Positions 36,662-48,917 of a stretch of DNA of 64,000 bases are shown piece by piece. This stretch comes from Proteromonas lacertae (Eukaryota; Sar; Bigyra; Opalinata; Proteromonadidae): positions 186,001 to 250,000 of the forward strand of contig NGBS01000004.1 of the NCBI GenBank assembly GCA_002245135.1, read 5' to 3'. A program made the position numbers and the translations under genes. Numbering within the stretch: the stretch's first letter is position 1; each line of letters opens with the position of its first letter. The notes beneath the pieces were generated by a model. It worked only from the letters and a program-made list of their open reading frames with translations. It ran no database searches and was not told the origin of the DNA.

Positions 36662-38763
36662 ATGAAAGTAATAGATAATGAAATTGGTCAGAATGGGTAT
36701 AAATACTAATATTTGATTTTATAGACTAAGTCGAATGTTAGTGAATAATGGTTTTGGTGATGTGAAAGTAAAAATTGGAAATGAAGAAGTTACTTGTGTG
36801 AAAAGTATCTTGATGACTGGAAATGATACAATAAAGAAGTTATTGCTAGATGACCAAATGAATGGAGTATTGGAGTTATATGAAAAATGTGAAATAAACT
36901 CATTTTTGGAGATAGAAAAATTCTATAGTGGTGGATGTATGGAATTAAGTGATTGTAATGTTTGTGATATTTTGCGATTTAGTATCTATTATAATGATAC
37001 TCGAATAATGAAAATCTGTGAAAAATACTTAAAGAATCATCTAAACAATTCAATAATGATTGAAATATTCGAAATATTAAATGGTATGAATATCAATCAA
37101 TTAAATGAATTGAGAGATATAAGTAAAAAATATTTGATGAGAAAAGGTTACAAATGTTTAAACGATGGTATTAATATTTATATATTGCTTAATAGATGAA
37201 TTATTACTAAAATTAAATCTAGATAATATAAAAGTAATATTTTCAAATAAGAAGCTTATAATCAAGAATGAGAGTTGGTTATTAAATCGATTAATATTAT
37301 GGTATAAGAATGTATTAAAAGAAGAAGAAGATAATGAAGAAGAAGTGGGAGAATTTGTTGAATTAATAAAGCATGAAATAAACATATATGAAATAAAGAA
37401 AGAAGAAATAGAAGAAGAATATTTGGATGAATTAAACGAACTAAAACTAGAATTATTTAACAAAGAAAATGATAATATATTAATTTGTATAAATGGAATA
37501 AAAAATGATAGAATTATCGATATTATTAATGATTATTATATTAATGAAGAAAGTGAGATAGAATTGACTGAAAATGAAAAAGAAATGCTGTATAAAGAAG
37601 ATGTTAAAGAAGAAATGGTGAGACTGTTATATACTGAAAATATGAAATTGATAGAAGTAATTTTAATGATTATATTGGAAATGAGATTATCAGATATAAT
37701 TCCATATGATATTAAAAATAAATTATTGGGTAAAATAATATATGATTATAATGAAAATCAAAGAAATCGAACAATAAAATTTTTATGTTTATTTGTTGAT
37801 GAAATGAAGAATGTAATAATCATTGAAGGATTATGTGGTAAAGAAATACTATATAAAATATTGAATGAAGATTATTATTTAAATTCCATATCTAAACGAT
37901 TATTATTCAAATTCATTGATGAAATGAAATTGAATGAGAGTGAAGAAGAAGAGATGAATAAAATAATCAATGAAGAAATATTGAAAGAAATAAAAACAAA
38001 AGATATTACATCATTTTCATATCCTCAATCAGAGTATTCATTTGAAATAAATGAAAGAATGTCAATAATTCCATCATTTGATGGAGATAGATGTGTATTT
38101 TCTATAGATCTACCTTTACCAGATGGTTTAGTGTTGGATAAAGAAAATGGAATAATATATGGAAAAGTAGATATAGAAATAGAAAAGACAGAATATGAAA
38201 TAAGTTGTAAGAATGTAAAAAGTGAAAAGAAATTCAAGTTATCATTAGAGTTTCAGATTAAATTCACAGAATTAAATAAAAATCAATATATTACAATTTC
38301 AAATAATGGAAAATTAATAACAAATACAAATGATGGTTGGAACCATTGTTATTTAAATTTGAAAATGGAAAATGGAGTTTATCATATCAAATATAAATTT
38401 CATCAAAATTGGAGTGAAAATGACAATATTATGTTAGGATTATCAACTAATAATACATATGCTGGTGTAAATATTTATAATCAATCAACAACATGTAATT
38501 ATGTTGCATGGGATGGTGAAAGTGAAGATATTACTGATTATTGTGATATTGGAGCAATTGTTAATTCAAATCCAAATTTCAATAATCATGGAGATGGTTC
38601 AATTTATGAAGTGATTGTTGATATGAATAAAAGAGAATTTTGGATAAGTCATAATGATTCATCTCCTGTTTTACTTGTTAAAGATTTACCTTCTCCATTA
38701 TATTCATATGGTGTAGTATTACACCAAAGCACTTCTTTTGAATTATTATCAGTTTCTCATTAA
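36662..38763 (+). CDS. BTB-like protein with Ig-like (He_PIG) and SPRY-like C-terminal domains
   Basis: About 681 aa from three exons: 36662-36696, 36725-37167 and 37196-38763 (two 28-nt introns). The N-terminus reads like a BTB/POZ fold (GFGDVKVKIGNEEVTCVKSIL, with later helices FLEIEKFYSGGCMELSD and LRFSIYYNDTRIMKICEKYL). The middle is a long, highly charged helical region, BACK-like in place. PDGLVLDKENGIIYGKV matches the short Ig-like He_PIG motif. The last 170 residues resemble a SPRY/concanavalin-type sandwich (HIKYKFHQNWSENDNIMLGL, REFWISHNDSSPVLL). BTB-SPRY proteins often serve as CUL3 adaptors, but that is inference. BTB is moderate confidence, SPRY-like tentative. Confidence 0.65.
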
Positions 38764-38910
38764 AATTACGTAGTTTTTATATCGATAATACTATTTCAGA
38801 TTGTTTGTATAAAAATATAATCATTTCATTTAATTCTATTGAAGTTTCTATATGTGATTTAAACACAGATATCTTGATTATAAACATAATAAACAAAATA
38901 AATCAAAGTA

Positions 38911-41900
38911 TTAATTTAATGAATTGATTCTAATTACTTCATTGTAATAATGATCCACTTCATCAATATAGCTTTTTCCAAATTTGTTCTTTATATACTC
39001 AATCAAACTATTATTCTGAAGTGATAAATAAGCTGTGTATGTATATAATTCATTCTTCTCATCTTTTTCTTTTTCTACTTCCGACAATTGTTTCTGTAAT
39101 CCTTCAATAATTCCTTTTAATTCAAAATTCTTACTTTCCAATTGATCATATTCCTGTTTTATCTATACAAAATTGATAATATATTAACATATATATACAT
39201 TTATATCTTCACTTTCTATATCTATTTTCTTAATAGGAGTAAATGAAAGACTATGGTTAATACTATTTGTTGATTGATTTATAAGTGATGAAGATGTATT
39301 AATTGGACTAGTAATAGATATATTATTATTAGTTGTAGTAGAATTATTAGTAACAATAGGTGTAGTTGAAGTAGATGTTAAAGAGATTGAAGATGATTGG
39401 TTAATTGGAGTTGTAACGGTATTATTATTATTATTAATGGATGAATATCCTTCTTCCTTTTTTATATTATCAATCACTTTATTATGAATTATCATTGAAT
39501 CAGAAGATGAAACTTGTAATAACTTGTGTTTATTAATTGCTGGAGTATTATATTGTAAAGAAGTATTATTCGAATAACTTTGAGATTTCTATATAATAAT
39601 AATCAAATATATAATTAATACATTTATTGATGTATTAAAAGACAAATTATTAAAGGGAATTTCACATTCATCATCTCCATCATTCACTTCCTTCATATTA
39701 TCAATAGACGACTGTATTTCATTACTCATTGTATTGATATATGTCAATATATTATGACTCATCTGTTCATTGATATGTTCAATTATTTCACTGTAATTAT
39801 TCATATGTTCTTCATATTCTTTTTGCATTTCACTGATACTTTTCTCTTTATCTTGAATCAATTCACCATATTTGATTGATTGCTCGTTTAACTCTTGTTC
39901 TAATGATTCCATTCTATTTATTAACTGTTGTTTTTCTAAATTTGTCTGTTTTAAAGTTTCTTCTAATTCACTGATGTTGTTGGTAAATATTTTAATTTGA
40001 TTTCTGTAGTCTTTTATTGTGCTCTCATATTTTTCTTTTTCTAATTGTAACTCTTTTATATCTTCTTCATAGGATAATGCTTTTTCTTGCCATTTATCCC
40101 TTTCTTTTTGTAATTCTTTAGATTCATCACTTTCTGGATTTAACTCTTTTATTCGTTTCAAATCTTCATTCATTTCGTTTATCTTTTGATCTTGCATTCT
40201 TATTATCTCTTTATATCTTTCTATCACATCACCATCTACTTCTTCAGCATTATTACTTGTCTTTGGTGTATCAGTATAAAATGATGTAATGATCTTTGAA
40301 ACTGTGTTCATTATATCAATACATTCTTTAATATAAGCATCATCATAACTATACATTAATAATAATAATAACTATACATTTCATCAAGTTTACCTGTCGA
40401 GCCAATCATTGGTTCTAATATTGATCTGAATGATTTTAAATGTTTAGTGTAAATATCTAAACCAATATATCTCGAAATCATATCAATTACATTCTTCTTT
40501 GTCATTATAGCTATTCCACTAGCATCATTATTATTGGTATTACTATTATCATTTTCATTATTACTGTATTTCAACAAAGTTCCAATAAATATAACAATTA
40601 CTCCTTGTAACTGTTTAACTTCATTTCTTTTGTACATTTTCTTATTAAATATATTCTCATTTTCATTTAAACATCCCATTATACTGGCTAGTAATCCTAC
40701 ATCAGTTGAACTTAATAACAGATTAATCGCAGTTAAACATTCTGTACACCAAGTGGATAATAAACGAGATAAAGATACCTAAATCATTATATAATATAAC
40801 AATATACTATTAATTTTAATGGTAATGACATTTTCAATGCTTTGGATAATGATTCATATAAATACATTATTATCGTTTCATTTTCATCATCAATTTCTTC
40901 GTTGTTTTCATTTGTATTTATCATTATTTTAGTTGCTAATTCTCTAGCAATTGGACTTCCTTCTAATATTCCTTCTAGTAATCTACTACTATACCATTGT
41001 ATATTGATATTTGGATCATTTAATATATCACTATCACTATTTTCACTATCTAAATTAAATGAAAGAAGAGATGATGTTGATTGTATTATATCTTATAGTA
41101 ATTAAAGTTACTAAATATATATTATGAAAAATGATATTTGTGTAATGATTCTGCCTAAATAAATAGTATCATTTCCATCACCACCTATTGCTGGAGGAGG
41201 TGTAATGGTTAAACCAATAAAACTAGTAGAACTTTCAACATTATTAGTGAAAATAGAACAAAACAACTTTACGCATACATTTTGATACTATTTACATATA
41301 TATATAATAATACTTCAATATTATGTGAATGTACAGTCATAATAACAATTTTATTGATAATTAAAGTCAAATTACTATCATCACTTGTATATGTAATGAA
41401 TTCCTTTTGTATAGTTGAATTGATTGATAATATATGTGATAATATTTCAATTCCAAAGATCTTGTTATTCATTGACAAATCAATTGTATCTGAAAACAAT
41501 ATACGTGAAGTATATAATATTAAATTGGGAGTCTATTAATGTTTTATAATTTATTTATTTAATTATTAATTATACATTAACTATAAATTGTTTATTAGAA
41601 AGTGATATACTATCGAATTCAGCTGTGTTTAAATCTACACTTGAAGATAACACATCAAATATCTATTACTCATTTTTATAATAACAATATACTTTGAATA
41701 TATAATTGTAGGATTTTTCTATATTATTAACTTGTTGTGGAGTAGGAAAAACTATATATATATGTAAATATTCATATACAATTATTATTATAATGTTTTT
41801 GTAACAATAAAGTTATCTTCTTTAAACTATCACTACCAGTGAATAGTTTTTGTGTAACAATATTATTAAATAATACATTATACATTATATGTAAACAATC

Positions 41901-42649
41901 ACATATTATTACACTTCTAATATCATACTGTTCTTCATATAATATATTATTCAAACAATCAAAACCTTCTTGAAAAGCGAAAAAACTTTGAATTTCAACA
42001 TTGTTGCTTGTTAATTCTAATAATAGTAATAAATAATCTGATCGAACATCTTCTCGTTTATCGCTCATTATGTCGATTATCTTCTGCATTCCTGCATTAC
42101 AATTGTATATCCTTGTTTCGACTTCTTTTTTGTTATTATTCATTAAACATAGTAAAATTTGTATACAATCATATCGAATCATTTTCTTCTTGTATTCGAA
42201 TAGATTTAATAAAATGTCAAACAAATTTCGGTTCTATGAATTAAATTTATTTACATTATACTTTAAATAGCAATATTGTATTTATCTGAGCAATTTTTGG
42301 TGTATCTTCTTCTTCATTTTCTTCATTTTTGTTCTGATCATCATCAAAATCTGTTATAGCATCCAATATACTTTCTAGAATTAACTGAACACATTCTTCA
42401 TCATTTTCTGTTGGAATAGCATCAACTAAAAAATTAAGAGCATTTTCACCCACTTCTTTTTGATATTCCTTTGTTAAATCCTTAAACAAAATATAATCTT
42501 AAAATATATACTCTGATTGTTCTTAAGCTATCAATTTTATCACTTTGCATTGTAGCTGTTTTAAATCTTTCAATTAATAGTAAAATTTGATTTGATCCAT
42601 CGGATGCTTTCGATTCACCTACTGGAGCCTTTACAGGAGTCCAATACAT
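38911..42649 (-). CDS. USO1: Vesicle-tethering factor p115/USO1
   Basis: This golgin tethers ER-to-Golgi transport vesicles together with Rab1 and SNAREs. The armadillo head starts at MYWTPVKAP (42649). ERFKTATMQSDKIDSLRTIR is followed after a 31-nt intron by DLTKEYQKEVGENALNFLVD, then NRNLFDILLNLFEYKKKMIRYD and DVRSDYLLLLLELTSNN. CDCLHIMYNVLFNNIVTQKL matches the family motif for leftover rounds of armadillo repeats. The head ends near 40400 (SFRSILEPMIG). A long coiled coil (39600-40250) and a second coil at the C-terminus complete the usual layout. Numerous 27-40 nt introns interrupt it. The Ser/Thr/Asn-rich insert at 39200-39500 is low complexity. The head match is strong and the exon list partial. 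Confidence 0.85.
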
Positions 42650-42829
42650 CTTCTAAAAGAAAAAAGAAGATTACAAACAAGTTTGTCTTGAATAAAACGA
42701 CTTTATTTATAAAAATAGAAAAGCATCGCTTTAAATCATTTTTGCTTATCATAAACAACAAACAAAATAATATTTAATATGATAAAAATATAATATCAAA
42801 GAAATAGTAATATATTGGTTGAAAATTTA

Positions 42830-44423
42830 CTATTGAATAACACAAATATATCGTGTCTCTATTATAACTGTTGGTTTTATACTAGCTACTGTTGCTTTCA
42901 TCATTTCAATTTCATGTTCTGTTTGTTTACATTTTCTTTCATATTCTAATCTTTTTTGTTCAAGAATCTTTCTCTCTTCACCTGTTTTTTTACTTTCTTC
43001 TTCTAAGAATTTTAACGATTCCTCATGATAATATCTACGTTCACATTCTTTTTTCAATATTTCTACTTCACTAATCATATAATCCATTCGCTCATCTATC
43101 ATCTCTTTAGTTCCCAAAAACTTCTTTCTATATTCTTCCAACTTATTACTCACTATATCACATTCTTTTTTAAGTTGTTCTGCATTAAGATTCTTCTTTT
43201 CTAATTTTTCTTTTAATGGATTAATCAACTTCTATTCAAAAATAGAAACTATATTAACATACTGTCATTATTTCACTAGTCAACATCTGATTCTTATTCT
43301 CAATAAAGATCTTATGCATTTGACTTAACTGAGGAATACCTTTACTCAAAAATGCATTCAAAGTTTCACATAAACCATAAAACTCCTCTTTATTTTCAAA
43401 AGTAGGTAGTAATTTTTCACTTAAGACTCTTTTAATGAAGTATAACACTATTTCTTTATATTCATCACTAAAACCATCCATATTTCCATTAAAACTTTCT
43501 TTTTCTACTTTTGGACCTGGTTGAGGTAATCCAAAGAAATCGATATATCTATAATGGCCTTTTAATAAATCTAAATTCTATTATTATTATATTATATAAT
43601 TTTTATACGCTTCTTACTGACAGCTCATTTGACTTAGTAATTGAATCTATAAATTCTTTCATCTCCTCCAATTGTTCTTTTAATTCATCACTTTCATACT
43701 TATAATCTCTCATTAAAAACTCAATTCCACAAAATGAACCATTTGCTGTTGCTTTCTGTGGAGGACAAAACTCTACTAATAATCGAAGATTTGTCATATC
43801 ATCTTTACCAATTAGACCTTTTTGATTTAATATCAATAAAGAACTCATTAAGTTGGAAATACCAAATAATACTTGATCACTTCCATTTGTACTATCATTT
43901 GCTTCTAATCCCTATTCATTGACATTATAAATATATATACTTCAGTATCAACTAATAACACAGCCATTTTCTTTGTTTTATCTTTTGGATTAGGAATTAA
44001 AAAGTAATGATTTAACATCCATATTCCTTTTGTACATGGTACATTTCCTGCTTTCCATCCAAAACCTTTTCTATCATGTCTACCTACATTTAAACAACCA
44101 TTATCTAGTTTCAAATCTTCAACATGAATCTTATTCATATCTATAATATTATATAAAAATCATTCATTATAACATACTGTTGTTCGTCTCATATTTGTCC
44201 AATATGGAGATGAATAAATTCAAAAGCGTTGATTTACCTGTTCGAAACTCACCTGATACATTCAATATAGCAATTGGAACATCTTCTTTTATTCCTCTGC
44301 TAACCTTTAACAGATTATCCTTCTTCAAGTCTAATCTCTTGTGATCCCAGCTAACAACCTATGAGATAATATTTAATAAGATAATAGTAATTATGCTTCA
44401 ACTGATTCGTAGTTTTTGCTCAT
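42830..44423 (-). CDS. Guanylate-binding-protein-like dynamin-family GTPase with CaaX box
   Basis: It is a large GTPase of the GBP/atlastin group. The start is MSKNYES at 44423, with an intron of 44 nt before VVSWDHKRLDL. The G1 P-loop GEFRTGKSTLLN resembles the GBP RTGKS form. The switch region KGIWMLNHYFLIPNP and the G3 region MAVLLVDTE follow. The guanine-cap portion continues through MSSLLILNQKGLIG and FCGIEFLMRDYKYE. The C-terminal part is a coiled coil (KLEKKNLNAEQLKKECD). The protein ends in CVIQ followed by TAG, a CaaX box suited to prenylation, as in vertebrate GBP1, GBP2 and GBP5. Introns are short. It likely acts on a membrane; the target is unknown. Confidence 0.85.
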
Positions 44424-44852
44424 ATTTATAAAATGCTCTTTAAATTCAATTAATGTGTTAAAATGCTACTATTGGTTGTTTATATGTAAATTTTATTTTT
44501 ATGTATAAACTACATGCATGTAAAAATTAAAAACATACACCTGTAACGACTAAATTTTTGAAATAAACATTTATTAACTATCACTCAATAATAGTGATTG
44601 TTTTGTGTTATAAATTCATTTAAAACATCTTTCTGATCGTCTAGCATAGTTTATTGTGAAAATTAATTATAATGAAATAAAATGATTTTGATTTGCTTAA
44701 ATGAACAGATCTTATTTTTGATCTTGCGATCTAAGCAACATTATTGGATTAGCAAAACTCAAGCTTGATGGAGTTTGAAATTCGATATTTTCATTTAAAA
44801 ATGTTATTTTCACTTTTCTTAAAGTTTTATTATCACTTATACTTTCATAAAC
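44424..44852. promoter_or_regulatory. Divergent spacer between GBP-like gene and histone H2A
   Basis: About 430 bases serve as upstream region for both genes. A TTATTGG (CCAAT-box complement, near 44741) lies about 110 bases before the H2A ATG. No divergent H2B is present, unlike common H2A-H2B pairs. Functional elements are inferred from position only. Confidence 0.4.
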
Positions 44853-45245
44853 ATGTCAGGTAAAGGTAAAGGAGGAAGAGGTAAGGGTGCTGGTAAGGCT
44901 GTTTCTCGATCAGCCAAAGCTGGTTTATCATTCCCAGTAGGTCGTATTGCAAGATATATGAGAGAATTGAATGTAGCTGAACGTATTGGTGCTTCAGCTC
45001 CAGTTTACTTATGTTCAGTCATTGAATACTTAGTTGCTGAAGTATTAGAATTAGCAGGAAATGCTGTAAGAGATAACAAGAAGAGCAGAATCGTTCCAAG
45101 ACATATTCAATTAGCCATTAGAAACGATGAAGAATTATCAAAGTTATTCTCTAATGTAACAATTGCAGCTGGTGGTGTTCTTGCTAATATCGAACCTGCT
45201 TTATTACCAAAGAAGAACAGCAAAGATGAATCTGATGCTGAGTAA
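44853..45245 (+). CDS. Histone H2A (replication type)
   Basis: A core nucleosome histone of 130 aa, intronless. It shows the N-tail [11 protein letters not shown], the alpha-1 start [14 protein letters not shown], the acidic-patch region [19 protein letters not shown] and [17 protein letters not shown]. The tail ends [10 protein letters not shown] with no SQ motif, so it is not H2A.X. A histone-type stem-loop follows 36 bases after the stop. The lack of introns and the stem-loop point to S-phase expression. Confidence 0.98.
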   Translation: MSGKGKGGRGKGAGKAVSRSAKAGLSFPVGRIARYMRELNVAERIGASAPVYLCSVIEYLVAEVLELAGNAVRDNKKSRIVPRHIQLAIRNDEELSKLFSNVTIAAGGVLANIEPALLPKKNSKDESDAE

Positions 45246-45280
45246 GCAAAAAGTTGAATATAATATAGTTTAAAAAAACA

Positions 45281-45296
45281 GGTGCTTTTAAGCACC
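45281..45296 (+). terminator. Histone mRNA 3' stem-loop (SLBP-type)
   Basis: GGTGCTTTTAAGCACC forms a perfect 6-bp stem with a 4-base TTTA loop and is followed by ACAA. It fits the canonical 16-base histone pattern GGYYYTTHTHARRRCC. It lies 36 bases after the H2A stop and should bind SLBP and direct non-polyadenylated 3' end formation. Confidence 0.9.
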
Positions 45297-45500
45297 ACAA
45301 TTTAAATAAAAGAAATTTACATAAATCACTGTAAGAAAAAAAATTTGATGAATGGATAATTTTGATTTATAAATATTCATTTTTATCTGTTTGATAATAT
45401 ATACATATAAAATGATTATATAAAGAGTGTTTATAAGAAAAACTCAAAAAAGTCTCAAATGAAACGACTATTTATTTTGAAAATCAAACAAGTTTGAAAG

Positions 45501-48500
45501 ATGAAATGCTTAAAATCTTTCGTAGATACAGTGTTATCTTCAATATTACCATCTGAAAGTCAAGTATTTTAATTAATATATTATTGTAGATAAAAGAAAA
45601 GGTAGAAAAGGATGAAAGAGAAATAGATTTAGTTGTACAACATGAAAACGAAGTTGAGATGATGAAAATCTTGAATATTAATGAACTAAAAGAAAAAATA
45701 ATATTGAACTGTTGTGAGAACAACTGTTTGTTGTTAGATTGTTGTTCCTCTTATGTTTATCCTTCTAGAGTGTATCAGTTGAGTAATTATGATGAATATT
45801 TGGTAATATCACGAGAACATTACTTGAGCGATATGGAAGAGGTAATTCAAAATAAATCCTTATTAGAAAGTGAAATATGTAATTTAATATGTTCATTATG
45901 TGATATATTAATGAAATTGAGTGATTATAATGTGATGGTGAGTAATTTGAAGAGTAGCAATATAGTACATGAAGGAAATGACAAACTAAAATTATGTGAT
46001 TTATTGTTGGATTTATTAAGAAAAGAAGAAGATATGAGATTGTATAATATCTGTTTCAAAAGCCCAGAAGAGTTGGAAGGGTTAGAATGTGATGATAGAA
46101 GTGTGATTTGGTCAATTGGTTGTATAATATATCAAATGATAAACAAGAAATTACCATTTAATGAAGATAATAACATAAATAAAACCAAAGAGAATATTAT
46201 GAGATGTAAATACAGTTGTGATGTAGAATGTGATGATATAATGAAAGAAATAATAAATAAGATGATGAAAGTGAAAAATGAAGATAGATTGAGTCTAAAA
46301 GAGATAAGAAAAGAGATGACTGAAATGAGTGAAATATTGAAAGATAATGATAATTGTATAATGATATGTAAAGAAGTTAAAGAAGTGTTATATAATAATG
46401 ATATCGCCATGCTTCCATTATTATATTCATCAGAATATTACCTTGACAATAGTGATAGTGAAGATATTCGAGATGAATTGATAGAATATTACAATCATAA
46501 AGCCAATGAAAATGTGTTATTAGTATTATTAATGATGAAATTATACAATAATGATTATTCAATAAAGAATGAAATAAGATTTAATATTAATCATCAATGT
46601 AAAGATGAGAATGAAAAATGTCTTTTAGATGAAATGATATTTAAAATTGCATTTTATTATTATGATAACAATGTAATCAGAATAAATTCAGAATGCATTT
46701 GTTTCTGTGAAGAAGGAATGAATTTTTTCTTCAGAATAATGAAACTGATCAATCCAACAAAACTCAGATTTGGTATTTATTATCACTTACATTTATGTAG
46801 AGTTTATTTCTATTCCAATTAAACAACAATCATTATTTGGATCTTTATTTTTTCGATTATCATCTTTGCAAGAATTAGATTTATCAATGTGTAATATTGC
46901 TATTATATTTATTGAATCTTTTGTGAAATCAATTCCATTGATGAAATTGAAACATGTAAATCTTTCATGTATATATTATCAATTTATTTTACATAATAGA
47001 TAATCCAATTGGTCCAAAAGGATTGAAGCTGTTACTTCCATATTTGCATTTATTAATCTTAAACAATAAGTTGAATCTTATAAATATGAAATTAAATGAT
47101 GAATCAATGATATTATTATCATCAGAATTATATAAATATCCAAATCTCAAAGAAATTAATGTAGGATGGAATAGTAATATTCATACAAAAGGATTAAAAG
47201 CCTTATTCTCCAAATTTCCTATTTCAAAAATATGGTTTGATTTTAATGGATGTAAAGAGTTACTTATTGATAAAAACATTCCAGAACTAAATAAACATGT
47301 AAATAGTATTAGTATAAAATGTATGATTCACAACCATTCAGATATTGATGATTATATGTTTAGATCAATAATTTCATTGAGGTTAAAGAGTATTGGAAAT
47401 ATAGAAAATATAGATTTGAGTAGTATAATTAAATATTTTTCTAAAATTTAGATAATAAGCTAACATTTGAAAGTATAGAAATACTAATTGACAATTTATC
47501 TTCATTTACAAGTCTTGAAAAACTTCAATTAAATGGAAATGAAATAGGAGATTCAGGAATGAGATTACTATCTCCACATTTAGGGTTGTTATTAAATAGA
47601 ACCATCTTAGGAAACGAAATAAACTGTTCGAGTATGATATCTGTATTTAATATTAAATAGAAATGGATTTATCTTCAATTGGATTGAAGTATTTATTAGA
47701 TGGTTTAAAGAATATTCATCAAAAGATAAATCTTGAGATAAGTAATAATAATATTGATTCATCAGGAATAAAATATTTGATATATCATATGAATAAATGT
47801 GATAATTTTAAAACATTAATAATTCATGGTATATAAAGTGTTGTTGTAATTTTGTAATAGGTAATCCGATTGGTAACATTGGATTGAAAATGTTACTAAA
47901 CAATATGGATATATTAATATGTAAATGTGAAATGAATTTAAGTAATCTATCAATAGATGATGAAAGTGTAATTTTATTATCAAATACAACAAAATCAATT
48001 AGAAAATGTAATAAAATAAATCTAAAAGGAAATAATATCAGAATGAATGGATTAAAGTTAATTTGTGAAAAATCATTAAAATATTATTATCATCCATTCA
48101 TAGAAATTAACTCTTCATCATGGACAAATGAAGAATTGGAGTATTATTTGGATTATTGTATTAAAAAGAAAAGAGATGAAGATGATAGAAAATATGACTT
48201 TTCTAATTTAAATCTGAGTGATTCTCATATTTCCAAGATTAAGCTAGTTGATTATAAAATGCTTGATTTATCCAATAACAAAATTACTTCTAAAGGATTA
48301 AAAGAATTAATTGATACATTATCAAATGACATAAAATATATTTCAATATACAATAATCCAATTGGAGATGATGGAATAGAGATTATGTGTAAATGTTTAG
48401 GAAAATTTGTTAATGATTATTCATTAAATATTTCTAGTATATATGAATGTAATATAATTTTATATTACAAATAGATATTGGAATGAGTGAAAAAGGTTTG

Positions 48501-48827
48501 AATATGTTATTAGAAAGATTAAAAGAATATCATCCTTTGAAACAGATCAATTTATCAGGAAATGAATTAGATGAAAGAAAATTGATATTAATGAAAGAAA
48601 ATAAAGAAGTGTTTGATTGTGTAGAAGAAATATCTATTACTATAAAAGAAAATATAAATAAATCAGAATTACAATCATTTTTAGAATCATTTTCAACAAT
48701 TTCAAAAATAATACTAACTGGAATAAGTGAAGAAAAATTATCAAATAAGTTCTGTTGTGGTGATTGGTTGGTTATACTTTCATTTCTTTTGTTACTGCTA
48801 ATATTCTACACTTATATAACAAATTAA
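45501..48827 (+). CDS. Protein pseudokinase with leucine-rich repeats and C-terminal membrane anchor, copy 2
   Basis: About 1037 aa from eight exons; introns are 45564-45589, 46773-46800, 46969-46999, 47423-47451, 47632-47660, 47829-47860 and 48437-48474. All junctions keep frame. The kinase-like domain reads VSNLKSSNIV at the HRD position and DLL at the DFG position, so it should be inactive. SPEE and DDRSVIWSIGCIIYQMI are retained. About ten ribonuclease-inhibitor-type LRRs follow, with repeated NPIG, NNxI and LxGN signatures. The end carries CCGDWLVILSFLLLLLIFYT, a single helix with only four residues after it, so a tail anchor is likely. The paralogue at 14719-16894 ends before this tail. 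It is convergent, 90 bp apart, with GH35 copy 2. Confidence 0.85.
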
Positions 48828-48917
48828 ATATCTTGAATTTGTTTATTAGTTTATTTTTATGAAAATATTTATTTGTAAAACAACAAAAATCTATTTAAAA
48901 TAATAAATCTTAATCCT

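Noticed and set aside
44340-44410. GC-AG intron in the GBP-like gene
   Set aside because: A GT start five bases upstream gives an in-frame 44-nt GT-AG intron, so a GC donor is unnecessary.
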